Assembly: GCA_015478945.1 (NCBI GenBank)
Contig: JABUQX010053209.1
Span: 1 to 10,000, forward strand
Length of the DNA: 10,000 bases
Reading direction: 5' to 3'
DNA from: Trachelipus rathkii
Taxonomy: Eukaryota; Arthropoda; Malacostraca; Isopoda; Trachelipodidae
Shown here: one piece after another, positions 1 through 7,900 of the stretch
Numbering within the stretch: the first letter of the stretch is position 1
Layout of the letters: the number at the start of each line of letters is the position of its first letter
Translations under genes and position numbers: made by a program
Notes under the pieces: generated by a model
Seen by the model: the letters and a program-made list of their open reading frames with translations, nothing else
Database searches by the model: none
What the model was told of the DNA's origin: nothing

Positions 1-212
1 AAATTCTGGGATTGTGGTCGTTGATGAGAATGACTGTGGGAGTGACAAGCTTTCTCGAAGAAATGTTTTGCTTTTTAAGGTAATGAAACTTGCCAGTGGT
101 TGTGTTGCTGAAACAACCTTAACATATCACGTATAAAATCAAGACTTATTTGTGAAGAGGCCTTTTCAACAGTTACTTATCAAAGCTTGAGGCATTTGCA
201 GCTTCATATCAA
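1..212. other. Unassigned left edge, possible end of transposase relic
   Basis: No convincing gene. On the minus strand, reading on from the transposase-like relic, there is a short open stretch (about 90-170) after several stops, and I could not match it to the family's C-terminus. On the plus strand, frame 2 is open from the window edge to 136 and contains an AAG/GTAATG sequence that could pass for a splice donor. The open stretch is only 44 codons and I recognise nothing in it. Confidence 0.3.
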
Positions 213-1322
213 TCATTGACTTCTATCGTCAAAGAATACGAGATGCACCAGCCTCTCGTTCAGGTACCAAGTGGCGACAGAGAGCTTTTGTTTAGCAACT
301 GCAGATATGCTTTTTCGCTCTAATCCCTTAAGTTTCTGGAGAAATTGCAGGTCAGTTCTTGGTGATGTTGGCGCCCTAGGTGCTGCAAACCAATTGCGCA
401 TATAGAAGATGACTGCAAACAGACAAATTTTTCAATCCAGTGAGTTCTCTTCTAGTCTTTTGATTTGACTCTGAAATAGACCATTTTTATGGCATAATAC
501 AACTCGTGCCATCCATCTGCTCGATGCATGGCAAACTGGTTTTCCACAAATCGGAAACTCTTTAGGAGGAACGTCCTCCAAGAATTATTATAAGTCAAAC
601 TCGAACGTTAGCATAATCTTTTCTTGGATGGATTTTTTCTTCATTTCCTGTTTGCAGAACGCAACAACTGCCTCTTTCTCTGGAATGCTCGATTTGGTAG
701 TCTGATAATTATCTTTATTTATTGTTTCCCAACAGGTTTCGCACAATCGGTTAAACAGCTGTGTTTCTCTCTGGTAAAGCAGGTGCCCAAGGCATTGTCA
801 AGATACAGACCCGAAATTATTATTTCCATAAATTTGATGTCGACAGGCCAGATTGAAGCAGTGAACTACTCACGGCAAGCTTGGATTCTTTATAGTGCGG
901 TTCCCTTGCCTATTACGCAGTATTGCCTGGCAGTGGTGTCAACAAGAAACATGGCCTGTTATTATTTTCCAAGTTCCAATCTTTCAAACATTAGTTACAG
1001 CATTCGCAATATCAATGCCTTTTCTGAATAAAGTTTTAGGATGCTAAAGTTTTGAATTATTATGCTGATACTATGTATAAGGTAACCTCTCTGTATTGTG
1101 AAACCAGTGATAATCTGGTATGAATTTTACCATCCCAATGTACAGTCAATGGTGCGCGGTTGCAAGAACTCTGTTTTATCCGTCTCAGCTATTTTTTTAC
1201 GTAAAGCGCTTCTTTCTCTCTGCAATGTACTTCTAACTCTAAACAACGTCATCAACATCGAATCCAAGGGCATTAACAGTGGATGCTAACACCATAAAAG
1301 CACTGCGATCACTTATTTTTTG
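213..1322 (-). pseudogene. Decayed transposase-like protein (WDGK/DTTA/CRHH family)
   Basis: This is a broken gene for an uncharacterised repeat-borne protein that recurs in arthropod and cnidarian genomes, probably a DDE-type transposase. Reading the minus strand from high to low coordinates, family-like blocks appear in the expected order: KISDRSAFMVL and NALGFDVDDVV (1242-1322), RSTLQRERSALRKKIAE (within 1130-1246), VHWDGK (around 1126-1140), DTTA (929-940), LACRHQIYG (about 825-852), QLFNRL (about 745-761), AFCKQEMKKKS (about 630-662), SSRWMAR (504-524), LFAVIFYMRNWF (387-422) and WYLNERLVHLVFFDDR (222-269). The last 220 codons (213-869) share one frame, interrupted by TGA at 798-800, two TAA at 585-590 and TGA at 432-434. 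The upstream blocks need at least four frame changes. The gene is therefore non-functional. The family match is from memory, and the transposase role is an inference from the D...CxxH spacing and repeat context. Confidence 0.7.
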
Positions 1323-1385
1323 TCCTGTCCCGCAGTGTCATTGGCCACATAAGGTGTCAACAAATAACGGCTTTTCTCTCTTCGC

Positions 1386-1700
1386 ACGTCCAACTAGATG
1401 AAGGTTTGGGCTTTGGGTTCATCACTTTGTGTGAATCAAAGTATTAAGTTTGAAGTTCACTATAGAACTTGATATAAATTCTAAGCACTACAGAATTTTC
1501 TTTCATATCATATTTCTTCATCTAGTTTTGTTTTCCCTTCCAATCTCTCCTCTCTTTTTTCGTTTTCTATTAACTTCTCTACAAGAGCCTTTTTATCAAT
1601 TTGTGCCTATGTACCACGTCTACCCTTTTTCTTTTGAGCCTGCAAGAAATATTTTATCTTTCTCAACCGTCATTATTTGTAGTGCATCATTGTGAACAAA
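1386..1700 (-). pseudogene. Possible N-terminal remnant of the same relic
   Basis: Upstream of the transposase-like relic on the same strand, 1484-1645 reads as a lysine/glutamate-rich stretch (for example KKALVEKLIENEKREERLE) with only two stops in 54 codons. At 1671-1700 another frame gives FVHNDALQIM, which faintly resembles the VH(N/K)xCR block near the N-terminus of such proteins, but the expected cysteine is missing. Both could be chance in A-rich sequence, because the plus strand here is a pyrimidine-rich tract. Position, strand and order favour a remnant of the same gene. Confidence 0.25.
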
Positions 1701-2321
1701 TCAAAAAGGTCGTTTAAACTCTATTTAAACGCATTTTCACTTTTTTGTTTGAGATGCATTCTGCTTGTGTTTGGATTTCTGTATTGATCCTTGTCATGCA
1801 AGCTCAATATTTTTATAACAATATTCGGTTTTGCTTTGTTTGGAATTATTGCTTTGCATCCAATGGATACGAAATTTCCTCAGGATTTACAAAAATTACA
1901 TGTTCTTCTTAATGTGTTTCTTTTTTCAATGTGAAAGAAAACACAACGCGCGCAAAACATCTCCGATTTGAAGGAATTTGTTTTTTCAAACTTAATTATG
2001 TTGATCGATTGACCAAGGAGATTAACATCATTTTCCAGAGTAACGCCAATGATTAACAAAGTTATATTACAATAGCAAACACAAATAGAAGTGCTGTCAC
2101 CACTTGTCCTCACCGTAAATACTAACAACCAAATCACGCGGGTCGAGTTGCCAAGTGCCAATTTCATTAGTCTGGCGCCAGCAGCTATTATGTTCTTTAA
2201 GTGCGGGTTTCTCATTTTTTTGTTGGCGAGGCTGTTTTCTAACAGATCTGAAATAAAATGGAAGGGTATGCATTGTCAAAATACAAAATTAAAGAAATCC
2301 TTTATAAGCTTGCGGCAGTCT
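1701..2321. other. Non-coding stretch, nothing recognised
   Basis: This is AT-rich single-copy-looking sequence. A 111-codon reading frame exists on the minus strand (1880-2215). It has several cysteines near its C-terminal end (CARCVFF..., CNFC) but no domain I can name, and it overlaps open frames on the other strand and another frame. I do not call it a gene. Its position upstream of the transposase-like relic leaves open that it holds more of that element's 5' end. Confidence 0.35.
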
Positions 2322-2367
<46 letters not shown>

Positions 2368-2430
2368 TCTTATATATATATATATACTATTATATATATA
2401 TAAATATATAATATTTATATATGATTATAT

Positions 2431-2469
<39 letters not shown>

Positions 2470-2482
2470 CTTATATATATTA
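2322..2482. repeat. (TA)n microsatellite, interrupted
   Basis: About 160 bases of nearly pure TA dinucleotide repeats with occasional ATA, CTT and AAA interruptions. It separates single-copy-like AT-rich sequence on the left from GC-rich repeats on the right. Reading frames through it consist only of Tyr and Ile and are not genes. Confidence 0.97.
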
Positions 2483-2514
2483 TTTATAGCCATATATGGC
2501 CCCGCAAGGCTGCA

Positions 2515-2583
2515 GCCGCCGTACCGACGCACCGCAACCGCACCGCACAGCAACCGCACCGCACCGCAACCGACCGCACCGCG
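2515..2583. repeat. GC-rich CCGCA/ACCG minisatellite
   Basis: A run of imperfect CACCG, CAACCG and CCGCA units about 70 bases long, ending in CACCGCGG. Unit length alternates between 5 and 6 bases. It begins about 30 bases after the (TA)n array, so base composition switches abruptly. The minus-strand reading frame across it (Gly/Ala/Val/Arg-rich) is a by-product of the repeat. Confidence 0.85.
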
Positions 2584-2585
2584 GT

Positions 2586-3190
2586 AGAGTTTGCTACATG
2601 GTATCTCTCTCAAACCTGACACCCCGTTTAGGGGTGACGTAACCTCCATGGAGGGGGGTGCTGGCCCCAAACCTTGGATATTCACGATAGAAGATGAAAC
2701 TTGGTATACTCACCCTTATTATAAGGTAACCTCCTCGTAGACGAGGTTTACGTGGCATGCACCCCCCGGAGGTGGGTGCTGGCCCCAAAACATTGAAATA
2801 TTGACGTAGAAGGACGAAACCTTTGTATACACCCTTCATATAAGGTATCCACGGGTGTACGCCAAAGTTACAATGCCGTGAAACTAGAGGGGGGTGGCTT
2901 GGTCCTCTTCCAAGTAGGAAAGAATGACAGTAGATATGAGTGAAGCTTGGTATACACCTTCTAATAGATGTAATCTCGGTAAGCGAGGTAAAATGACGAA
3001 ATAAACGCCCTAATTGATGATGGGCCTGTGCCCCAAATCCATGAAAATTGACATAGAAGGATGAAATTTGGCATACAACTTTCTTATAAGGTACTGTTGC
3101 AGACGACGTTTACGTGCCGCTACGCTCAGCCAGGGTGTTGGGACTCGAGCCCAAATCTTGGAATTGACATAGAAAGATAAATTTGAACAC
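2586..3190. repeat. Diverged tandem repeat, about 118-124 bp units
   Basis: About five units share a common order: a G-rich start with GGTGCTGGCCCCAAA, then a TTGACGTAGAAGGATGAAA-like block, then TTGGTATACACC, then ATAAGGTA, then a CCTCGT..ACGAGG dyad and TTTACGTG. The GGCCCCAAA-like anchors lie near 2663, 2781, 3029 and 3149, with a degraded unit near 2896. ATAAGGTA lies at 2721, 2840 and 3086, with a variant near 2964. Spacing is therefore about 118-124 bases. The first and last units are partial. Minus-strand reading frames through the array are not supported as genes, because the spacing is not a constant multiple of three. I do not recognise the satellite family. Confidence 0.85.
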
Positions 3191-3230
3191 AGAGAGAAGG
3201 ATAAAATAGGACTGGAGGAAGTCACAAGTG

Positions 3231-3246
3231 CTTGAGTTGACTCAAG
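3231..3246. repeat. Perfect 16-base inverted repeat
   Basis: CTTGAGT and ACTCAAG are exact reverse complements separated by TG. The palindrome sits just beyond the last tandem-repeat unit, at the switch to poly-T-rich DNA. It could mark an element end or be chance. Confidence 0.6.
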
Positions 3247-4140
3247 GTCTTATTTTCAAATAATTAAATTACTTTTTAAATTATATATTTAATTTTTTTT
3301 AAAAACTCTTATTTTTTCAAATTTTTATTTATCTTTTTTTGTTTTAAATTTTTTAAATCATTTTTGTTTTTTTACTAAAAATTTTAGCTTTCAGTCTATA
3401 ACTTAAAAAACAAATTGCATACTCTATTAAACCGAGCACACTAAAGCATTAAATCAGTAAAATCAAATCCCCACCCTTACCCTCCCACATCCCACCCGTG
3501 ATTCTATTGATCTATTGTACCTATTTGATGCTATTGATCTATTGATTCAAGTCATATGTTTTGTATAACTATAAACTGCTTATTTTCTTTTTATGTTTAA
3601 TGGTAAGAAAATTGTGAATTTTTACACACCTAAATGGCAGTACAATCAGTAAATCAAACCACCCACCCTACTCCCTCCCCATTCATGATCAAAAATCAAG
3701 TTCTTTATAACAACTGCCTCATGAATATAGCTAACGTAAGCAAATTTCCTATTAATAAAGCTTAACATAGCATAACGAACTAAGATATAATGTACAACGA
3801 CAAACGTAACACACCTGAAACACGATAGGATGTTACATTAAGACAAAGCTCCACACTTTAACAACAGTAAAGTAACTACATAGCATAACAAAAACGTAAC
3901 CTTTCAACTTTGTCCAAGCATATCTAACATAGCAATTTGTTATTTTTACGTTAAATTATAATAATATTTAAATAAAAAATTATCATAACCTTGCTTAATT
4001 ATCATACAGACAACGATATTGCTAACGTAAAAAGTTTTTTGTACATTAACGAGTAAATATTTAACAAAATCTTATTCATAACCTTACCGTAACTATCATA
4101 ATTCCTAAGAATAATTGCAAACATAACAAAGTTTTTAAAC
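3247..4140. other. AT-rich non-coding stretch with weak internal repeats
   Basis: No gene is visible. The first part (3247-3420) is rich in T runs. A block around 3450-3500 (ATCAGTAAAATCAAATCC followed by CCACCC-type runs) returns in similar form around 3645-3690, as an imperfect direct repeat about 195 bases apart. CTATTGATCTATTG occurs twice between about 3503 and 3547. From about 3725 to 4095 the motif AACGTAA or a close variant keeps reappearing (near 3732, 3804, 3894, 4024 and 4087). Confidence 0.5.
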
Positions 4141-4559
4141 AAAACATAAATACAAAATGTCGATTAGGTTGAGAGCCAATATTAAAATGAGGGAATGAAC
4201 TTCATTGAGAGGTATGTGGTGTGAAGAAAGGGATAAATAAAAGAAATAGCATGAAAGTACGTGTTGAGATTGGTTCTGGTATGTGGAAGGATGGACTAAT
4301 AGTCGGTTGGTTTATGCCAGAAGTAAGTGGTGAGTGTGTTCTGAATCGACCGGCTGGGAACCCGAAGAAACAAAGTGGATTGAGTCAGTAAAGAAGTACT
4401 GGGAGGAGAGAAATGTGAGTTTGGCGAGGGCGAGAAGAAAGTTGCATAATACTGAAGTGAATGGCGGGGTTTTGTAAGGGGATAATTAATTTTCTGGTTG
4501 TGGCCAAGATCGAACCCAGCTTGACGAGAGCCATAGTGAGGGTCCGTCGTGCTTCCGTG
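4141..4559. other. Purine-rich stretch, no gene recognised
   Basis: The plus strand is rich in G and A, much like the strand opposite the retrotransposon at 9300-10000, but I could not read reverse-transcriptase motifs here. A 46-codon ORF runs 4251-4391 on the plus strand (starts MKVRVEIGSGMWKDG), followed one frame over by an open charged stretch (WEERNVSLARARRKL). I recognise neither. On the minus strand, GGGTTCGATC at 4508-4517 matches a pol III B-box, but I see no matching A-box or tRNA fold. Confidence 0.35.
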
Positions 4560-4692
4560 AAGCTTTCCATACCCCGTAGGTGGAGGGGCGGAGACCCTCC
4601 TGGAGCGGGGGAAATCGTCCTACCTTCGGTTCCCCGGATAGGCCGAGAGACCTGACTCCTGCCATTTGCGTTTACCCTTGGGTATTCTTAGT
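4560..4692 (-). repeat. GC-rich foldback core unit, copy 1
   Basis: Read on the minus strand, it starts CTAAGAATACCCAAGGGTA, then CGCAAATGGCAGGAG, GGTCTCTCGGCC and CCGGGG, then GGTAGGAC and a C-rich stretch. The same order appears on the plus strand at 5393-5530, and in shorter form at 8070-8176 and 8236-8310. The reading frame 4461-4655 passes through it and is not a gene. Confidence 0.75.
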
Positions 4693-4873
4693 TAAAAAAA
4701 ATTAACTAAAAAAAAATAAAAACTGACGGGGTCGTAAACATAACAGGTCCTATATATATTTTGAATCATACAAATCCCTTACTAGAGTCCATTTATGGTC
4801 CATAAAGATACCCTATACTATTTTTTTTTGGGCTAACGAGTACCGTTCAAGGTCCATGAACTAGATCTTTCTC
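4693..4873. other. AT-rich spacer with short palindromes
   Basis: No gene. It contains AGTTAAAAAAAATTAACT-like inverted repeats just inside core copy 1 (4690-4707), and TTTATGG/CCATAAA arranged head to head at 4792-4806 with one base between. Confidence 0.5.
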
Positions 4874-4968
4874 CATATATATATATATATAACTATACTA
4901 TATATATATATATATATTATTATATTTATATATATATATATATTATAATTATATATATATATATATAG
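4874..4968. repeat. (TA)n array at left edge of foldback 1
   Basis: Nearly pure TA dinucleotides with AACTATACTA and TTATT interruptions. It lies directly outside the left arm of the 4973-5935 palindrome. Confidence 0.95.
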
Positions 4969-5037
4969 GTCTAATAATATGATCAGCCTCTAGAAGAGCC
5001 AAAATCCATATCTCACAAAACTAAACTGTAACAAAAA

Positions 5038-5176
5038 ATATATATATATATTATATACGTAAGTATATATATAATATATATATATTATATATAAGTAGTA
5101 GTATTTTTAATAGGTATATATATATATATATTATATACTAATATATATTAGCTATTATTTAAAAATATATTTATAG
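5038..5176. repeat. (TA)n array inside left arm of foldback 1
   Basis: About 140 bases of TA-rich repeats interrupt the left arm. At the matching place in the right arm there is only a short AAAATATCTCG. The array begins at AAAAAATATAT, so it looks like growth from a short seed. Confidence 0.85.
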
Positions 5177-5392
5177 TAATTTATAACAAAAACTAGAATA
5201 GCTACAGGGAAAAGGAATACATTTTTGGAATCCTAAGTCAAAAATTTAGAATAGGAAATGTAAAAAAAAAAATAAATAAGAAAAATTATTGTTAATAATT
5301 ATAGTAATTATGATTAGAAACGCCTATTTAGAGACCTTTTATTGTTACTCGTTAAAATAAAAATAGACTTTCTATTAATTTTGCTTTTTTTA

Positions 5393-5530
5393 CTAAGGAA
5401 TACCCCAAGGGTATACCGCACCGATGGCAGGATGTCCGGGGTCTTTCGCCTTCCGGAAACTACCGGGGTAGGACTACATTCCCCCCCCGGGAGGGCTCCG
5501 GAACCCCCGCTCTTTAAGTATTTGCGGTGT
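5393..5530 (+). repeat. GC-rich foldback core unit, copy 2
   Basis: CTAAGGAATACCCCAAGGG, TACCGCACCGATGGCAGG, GGGGTCTTTCGCC, CCGGGGTAGGACTAC and a C-rich run follow the same order as copy 1 on the opposite strand. Open frames 5342-5557 and 5564-5755 run through this GC-rich island and show no recognisable protein. Confidence 0.75.
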
Positions 5531-5559
5531 CGCGGGGTTCCTCGCGCCTTTCCTTAACG

Positions 5560-5660
5560 GGTAATGGAAAACGTCCTCGTCCCCGTCCGGGCCCCCCCGG
5601 CTTTTTTTTTCCCTGAGCCCCCCCCCCCCCTAAACCATTGCGGTGTAATACATTTACAAA
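5560..5660 (-). repeat. GC-rich foldback core unit, copy 3, decayed
   Basis: On the minus strand this reads TGTATTACACCGCAATGG, then G runs and GGGCCCGGACGGGGACGAGG. The beginning matches the start of copy 2 and the rest is reduced to homopolymer-rich sequence. It faces copy 2 and forms the centre of foldback 1. Long C runs make assembly errors possible. Confidence 0.5.
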
Positions 5661-5702
5661 TAATATATATATACTATGTCCCAGCTCCCCCAAAAAAAAA
5701 TA

Positions 5703-5706
<4 letters not shown>

Positions 5707-5738
<32 letters not shown>
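5707..5738. repeat. Poly-T run of 32 bases
   Basis: An uninterrupted T run in the right arm of foldback 1. The left arm has 11 A at the equivalent place, so this is an expanded homopolymer within an arm and not a retroposon tail. Confidence 0.9.
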
Positions 5739-5741
<3 letters not shown>

Positions 5742-5776
5742 TTTTTCCTAACTAAAAATTTTACAAAGATTCCAAA

Positions 5777-5907
5777 AATGTATTTCTTTTCCCTGTAGCT
5801 ATTGTAGTTTCGAGATATTTTTTTTAACAGTTTCCTCGGTAATTTTGCAGGAATTATAATACAATGTATTCTTTCCCTGAAGCTTTATATGTAGTTTTGG
5901 ATATGGA
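5777..5907. repeat. Direct duplication of about 86 bases in right arm
   Basis: The block beginning AATGTATTTCTTTTCCCTG at 5777 is repeated as AATGTATTCTTTCCCTG at 5863. Both continue with AGCT, TAGTTT and a GATAT-like ending. The left arm of foldback 1 appears to have a single copy, so the duplication probably followed formation of the palindrome. Confidence 0.6.
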
Positions 5908-5935
5908 TTGTGGCTCTTCTAGAGGCTGGCCATAT

Positions 5936-6073
5936 AACTATATTATATATATATAATTAATATAATAGTATATATAATATATATGAATACTAATATTAAT
6001 TATATATATATACTATATATATATATTATATATAATTATATATTAATATATATTATATATAAAAAAAAATTAT

Positions 6074-6109
<36 letters not shown>

Positions 6110-6195
6110 ATAATATATATATATATAATATATATCATATATATATATATATATATATATACTATATATATTATATATATATATATATATATCAG

Positions 6196-6240
<45 letters not shown>

Positions 6241-6268
6241 ATATTATATATAATAACTATATTTATAT
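5936..6268. repeat. (TA)n array between foldbacks 1 and 2
   Basis: The longest TA array in the window, over 300 bases, with short interruptions (AATTAAT, AAAAAAAAATT, CAGATAAA). It bounds foldback 1 on the right and foldback 2 on the left. The 100-codon Tyr/Ile frame through it is an artefact. Confidence 0.97.
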
Positions 6269-6273
6269 TATTT

Positions 6274-6807
6274 CAACGCTCTTGAAATATATGCTCGTGC
6301 CAAAAAACTAGAGGATATGCACTTGGTTATGGGATGCTCATTCTGTTGAAGGAACTTTGAATTAAAATGAAATTTAAAAAATTCAGACTTAATATCTGAT
6401 TATCCTGAAGACGACTAATTTGTGTTGCTCTTCTGTTTTATGAACAACATAATGGTATGCAATTAGTTAGATTCTATGCGATGTTTTTCGTCAAGCTAAC
6501 ACTTCTTATGCCTCCTCAAGTTAAGAACTAGAGGAAGACTGTCACTATGGCAGGATAATAAGTGATAAAGAAAAGCTTTAATTTTATGGTTAGTTGGGAA
6601 TTATTTGCGTCTTGTAGCTGTTAATATGTTTGAGGGAGAGCATGATGGTTGGTTATAAAATCCAGCTTGTATTCTCCTGGATATTTATTTTAACTATTTT
6701 TAAATCTTGTCTTAATTAATTTTCAAGTTTTTCAACTATGAGCTATCCCATAACCAACATTCAATCCTCTGATGTCTGCACGAACCTATAATTTCAAGAG
6801 CTTGTGA
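6274..6807. mobile_element. Foldback element 2, imperfect palindrome
   Basis: The left arm 6274-6375 and right arm about 6705-6807 are inverted copies. GCTCTTGAAAT, CTCGTGC or TTCGTGC, AGAGGAT, TTGGTTATGGGAT, GCTCAT, GTTGAA and CTTTGAA or CTTGAA occur in the same order in the left arm and in the reverse complement of the right arm. The roughly 330-base centre is AT-rich and encodes nothing recognisable. TA arrays lie immediately outside both arms (to 6268 and from 6811). Confidence 0.75.
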
Positions 6808-6810
6808 ATT

Positions 6811-6921
6811 TATACTATATACAATATATATATATATATTAGTATATTTATATTATATATATATATATATATATATTATAATATATATATTATATATATA
6901 TATTATTATATATATATATAT
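6811..6921. repeat. (TA)n array right of foldback 2
   Basis: About 110 bases of TA repeats with ATTAGTATATTT-type interruptions. It forms the shared border of foldback 2 and the next, weaker, inverted repeat. Confidence 0.95.
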
Positions 6922-6953
6922 GGTAAAAGGTCCCAAATAATCCTGACACTTTG

Positions 6954-6976
6954 GGAAAAAACTTGATGTTTTTTCC
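6954..6976. repeat. Hairpin, 9-base perfect stem
   Basis: GGAAAAAAC and GTTTTTTCC are exact reverse complements separated by TTGAT. It lies near the middle of the short unique island between two TA arrays. Confidence 0.7.
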
Positions 6977-7049
6977 AGATTAGGCTCTTAATTGTAAATT
7001 AGAAGCGACAATTTTAATCAAAAGGAAACTATTTTTAAGGCAAGAAAAG

Positions 7050-7052
<3 letters not shown>

Positions 7053-7107
<55 letters not shown>

Positions 7108-7120
7108 ATTAGTATATATG

Positions 7121-7179
<59 letters not shown>

Positions 7180-7181
7180 TT
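7053..7181. repeat. (TA)n array inside weak foldback 3
   Basis: About 130 bases, mostly pure TA. It follows CAAGAAAAGTAA. The candidate matching position in the other arm has only a short TTATATCAG. Confidence 0.95.
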
Positions 7182-7767
7182 AATTCTTAAACTCTAATTA
7201 AAAGTGAGACGATACAATAAAGAATATGCAATAGTAACCTTCCCAGAAAAATCTCTATTACTGCTTACGAAACTTGACGAAAAATTATTAATGTATTGAT
7301 TGTAAAACTACATATAATTCACTCACAAATGCAAGTTTTAAATTCTCTTGTCTTAGTATTATAATGCAGTAGAAAGGCTAATAATGTAATTTTATTTGAT
7401 ATTATAATCTATGTCAAAACGTCCCATGGAGCAAATTACATACGTTTAAACTAAATAAAGATTGAAACTAGCTAAGTAGTCAAGGAATAAGGCACCACAC
7501 CTTTTATATGAGTAAAATATTTCATTAAAAAAAAAGTCATAGTTAACTTTAATATTTAATTAAATTAAATACATTTTTTATATTAAATTATTAGTTTAAT
7601 TAATTAATTAATCTTAACTGATATAACAACTTAAATATCTATGAATTTTCGAAATTAATTTGGAAAAAGTGCGCTACGTCTATAATTGGAGGCACACTAA
7701 CAAATAAATAGGAATTCTTGGCAACATCCTATTTTCTTCAAAGGTGTCGGGGATATCTGGACTTAAC

Positions 7768-7769
7768 AT

Positions 7770-7823
<54 letters not shown>

Positions 7824-7828
7824 ATATA

Positions 7829-7869
<41 letters not shown>

Positions 7870-7900
7870 TCATATATAATATATATATATATATAATATA
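7768..7900. repeat. (TA)n array left of foldback 4
   Basis: About 130 bases of TA repeats with CTCATA and TTATCA interruptions. It lies directly outside the left arm of the 7913-8451 palindrome. Confidence 0.96.

Larger units (their letters stand above)
4973..5935. mobile_element. Foldback element 1, imperfect palindrome
   Basis: The left arm (4973-5272) and right arm (5707-5935) are inverted copies. CAGCCTCTAGAAGAGCC at 4984-5000 is the exact reverse complement of 5912-5928. The 33 bases 5197-5229 match the reverse complement of 5771-5803 with one mismatch. The A11 run at 5262-5272 corresponds to the T32 run at 5707-5738. The pairing resumes in the GC-rich centre, where GGTATACCGCACCGATGG (about 5415) faces a copy of TATTACACCGCAATGG (about 5635-5652, reverse strand). 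No transposase is encoded inside, so this would be a non-autonomous element. The arms differ by a (TA)n array in the left and a duplicated block in the right. Confidence 0.75.
6922..7768. mobile_element. Possible foldback element 3, weak
   Basis: The left end (6922-7040) resembles the reverse complement of the right end (about 7640-7768). GGTCCCAAATAATCC then GACACTTTG, AAAA and GATGTT on the left correspond to AGTCCAGATATCC, GACACCTTTG, AAAA and GATGTT on the right, and a shorter AATTGTA...AGAAGCG / AATTATA...GTAGCGC similarity lies further in. TA arrays lie outside both ends. A further TA array (7053-7181) sits inside. The remainder (7182-7640) is AT-rich with no gene and includes a TTAATTAAT cluster near 7555-7612. 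Divergence and AT content make this a tentative call. Confidence 0.45.

Noticed and set aside
2..136. Plus-strand 44-codon open stretch with a GTAATG donor-like site as a host exon
   Set aside because: Too short, cut by the window edge, no recognisable domain, and next to a pseudogene on the other strand.
624..1031. 135-codon plus-strand open frame
   Set aside because: It lies opposite the transposase-like relic, whose conserved motifs are on the minus strand. It is a shadow frame with no recognisable domain.
1098..1289. 63-codon plus-strand open frame
   Set aside because: Antisense shadow of the WDGK and SDRSAFMVL blocks of the same relic.
1880..2215. 111-codon minus-strand frame as a gene
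   Set aside because: No recognisable domain or neighbouring signals. The cysteine pairs are too few to call a zinc-binding domain.
2318..2329. Shared 12-mer GTCTAATAATAT at 2318-2329 and 4969-4980
   Set aside because: It sits on the left of one TA array and the right of the other, in the same orientation. No homology extends beyond it, so chance next to AT-rich DNA is likely.
2586..3190. CRISPR-like array
   Set aside because: Repeats are long (about 118-124 bases), diverged and contiguous, with no unique spacers, and the DNA looks eukaryotic.
5983..6285. 100-codon Tyr/Ile open frame, and similar frames ending near 2411 and 8497-8703
   Set aside because: Products of (TA)n repeats, which read as Tyr-Ile in any phase.
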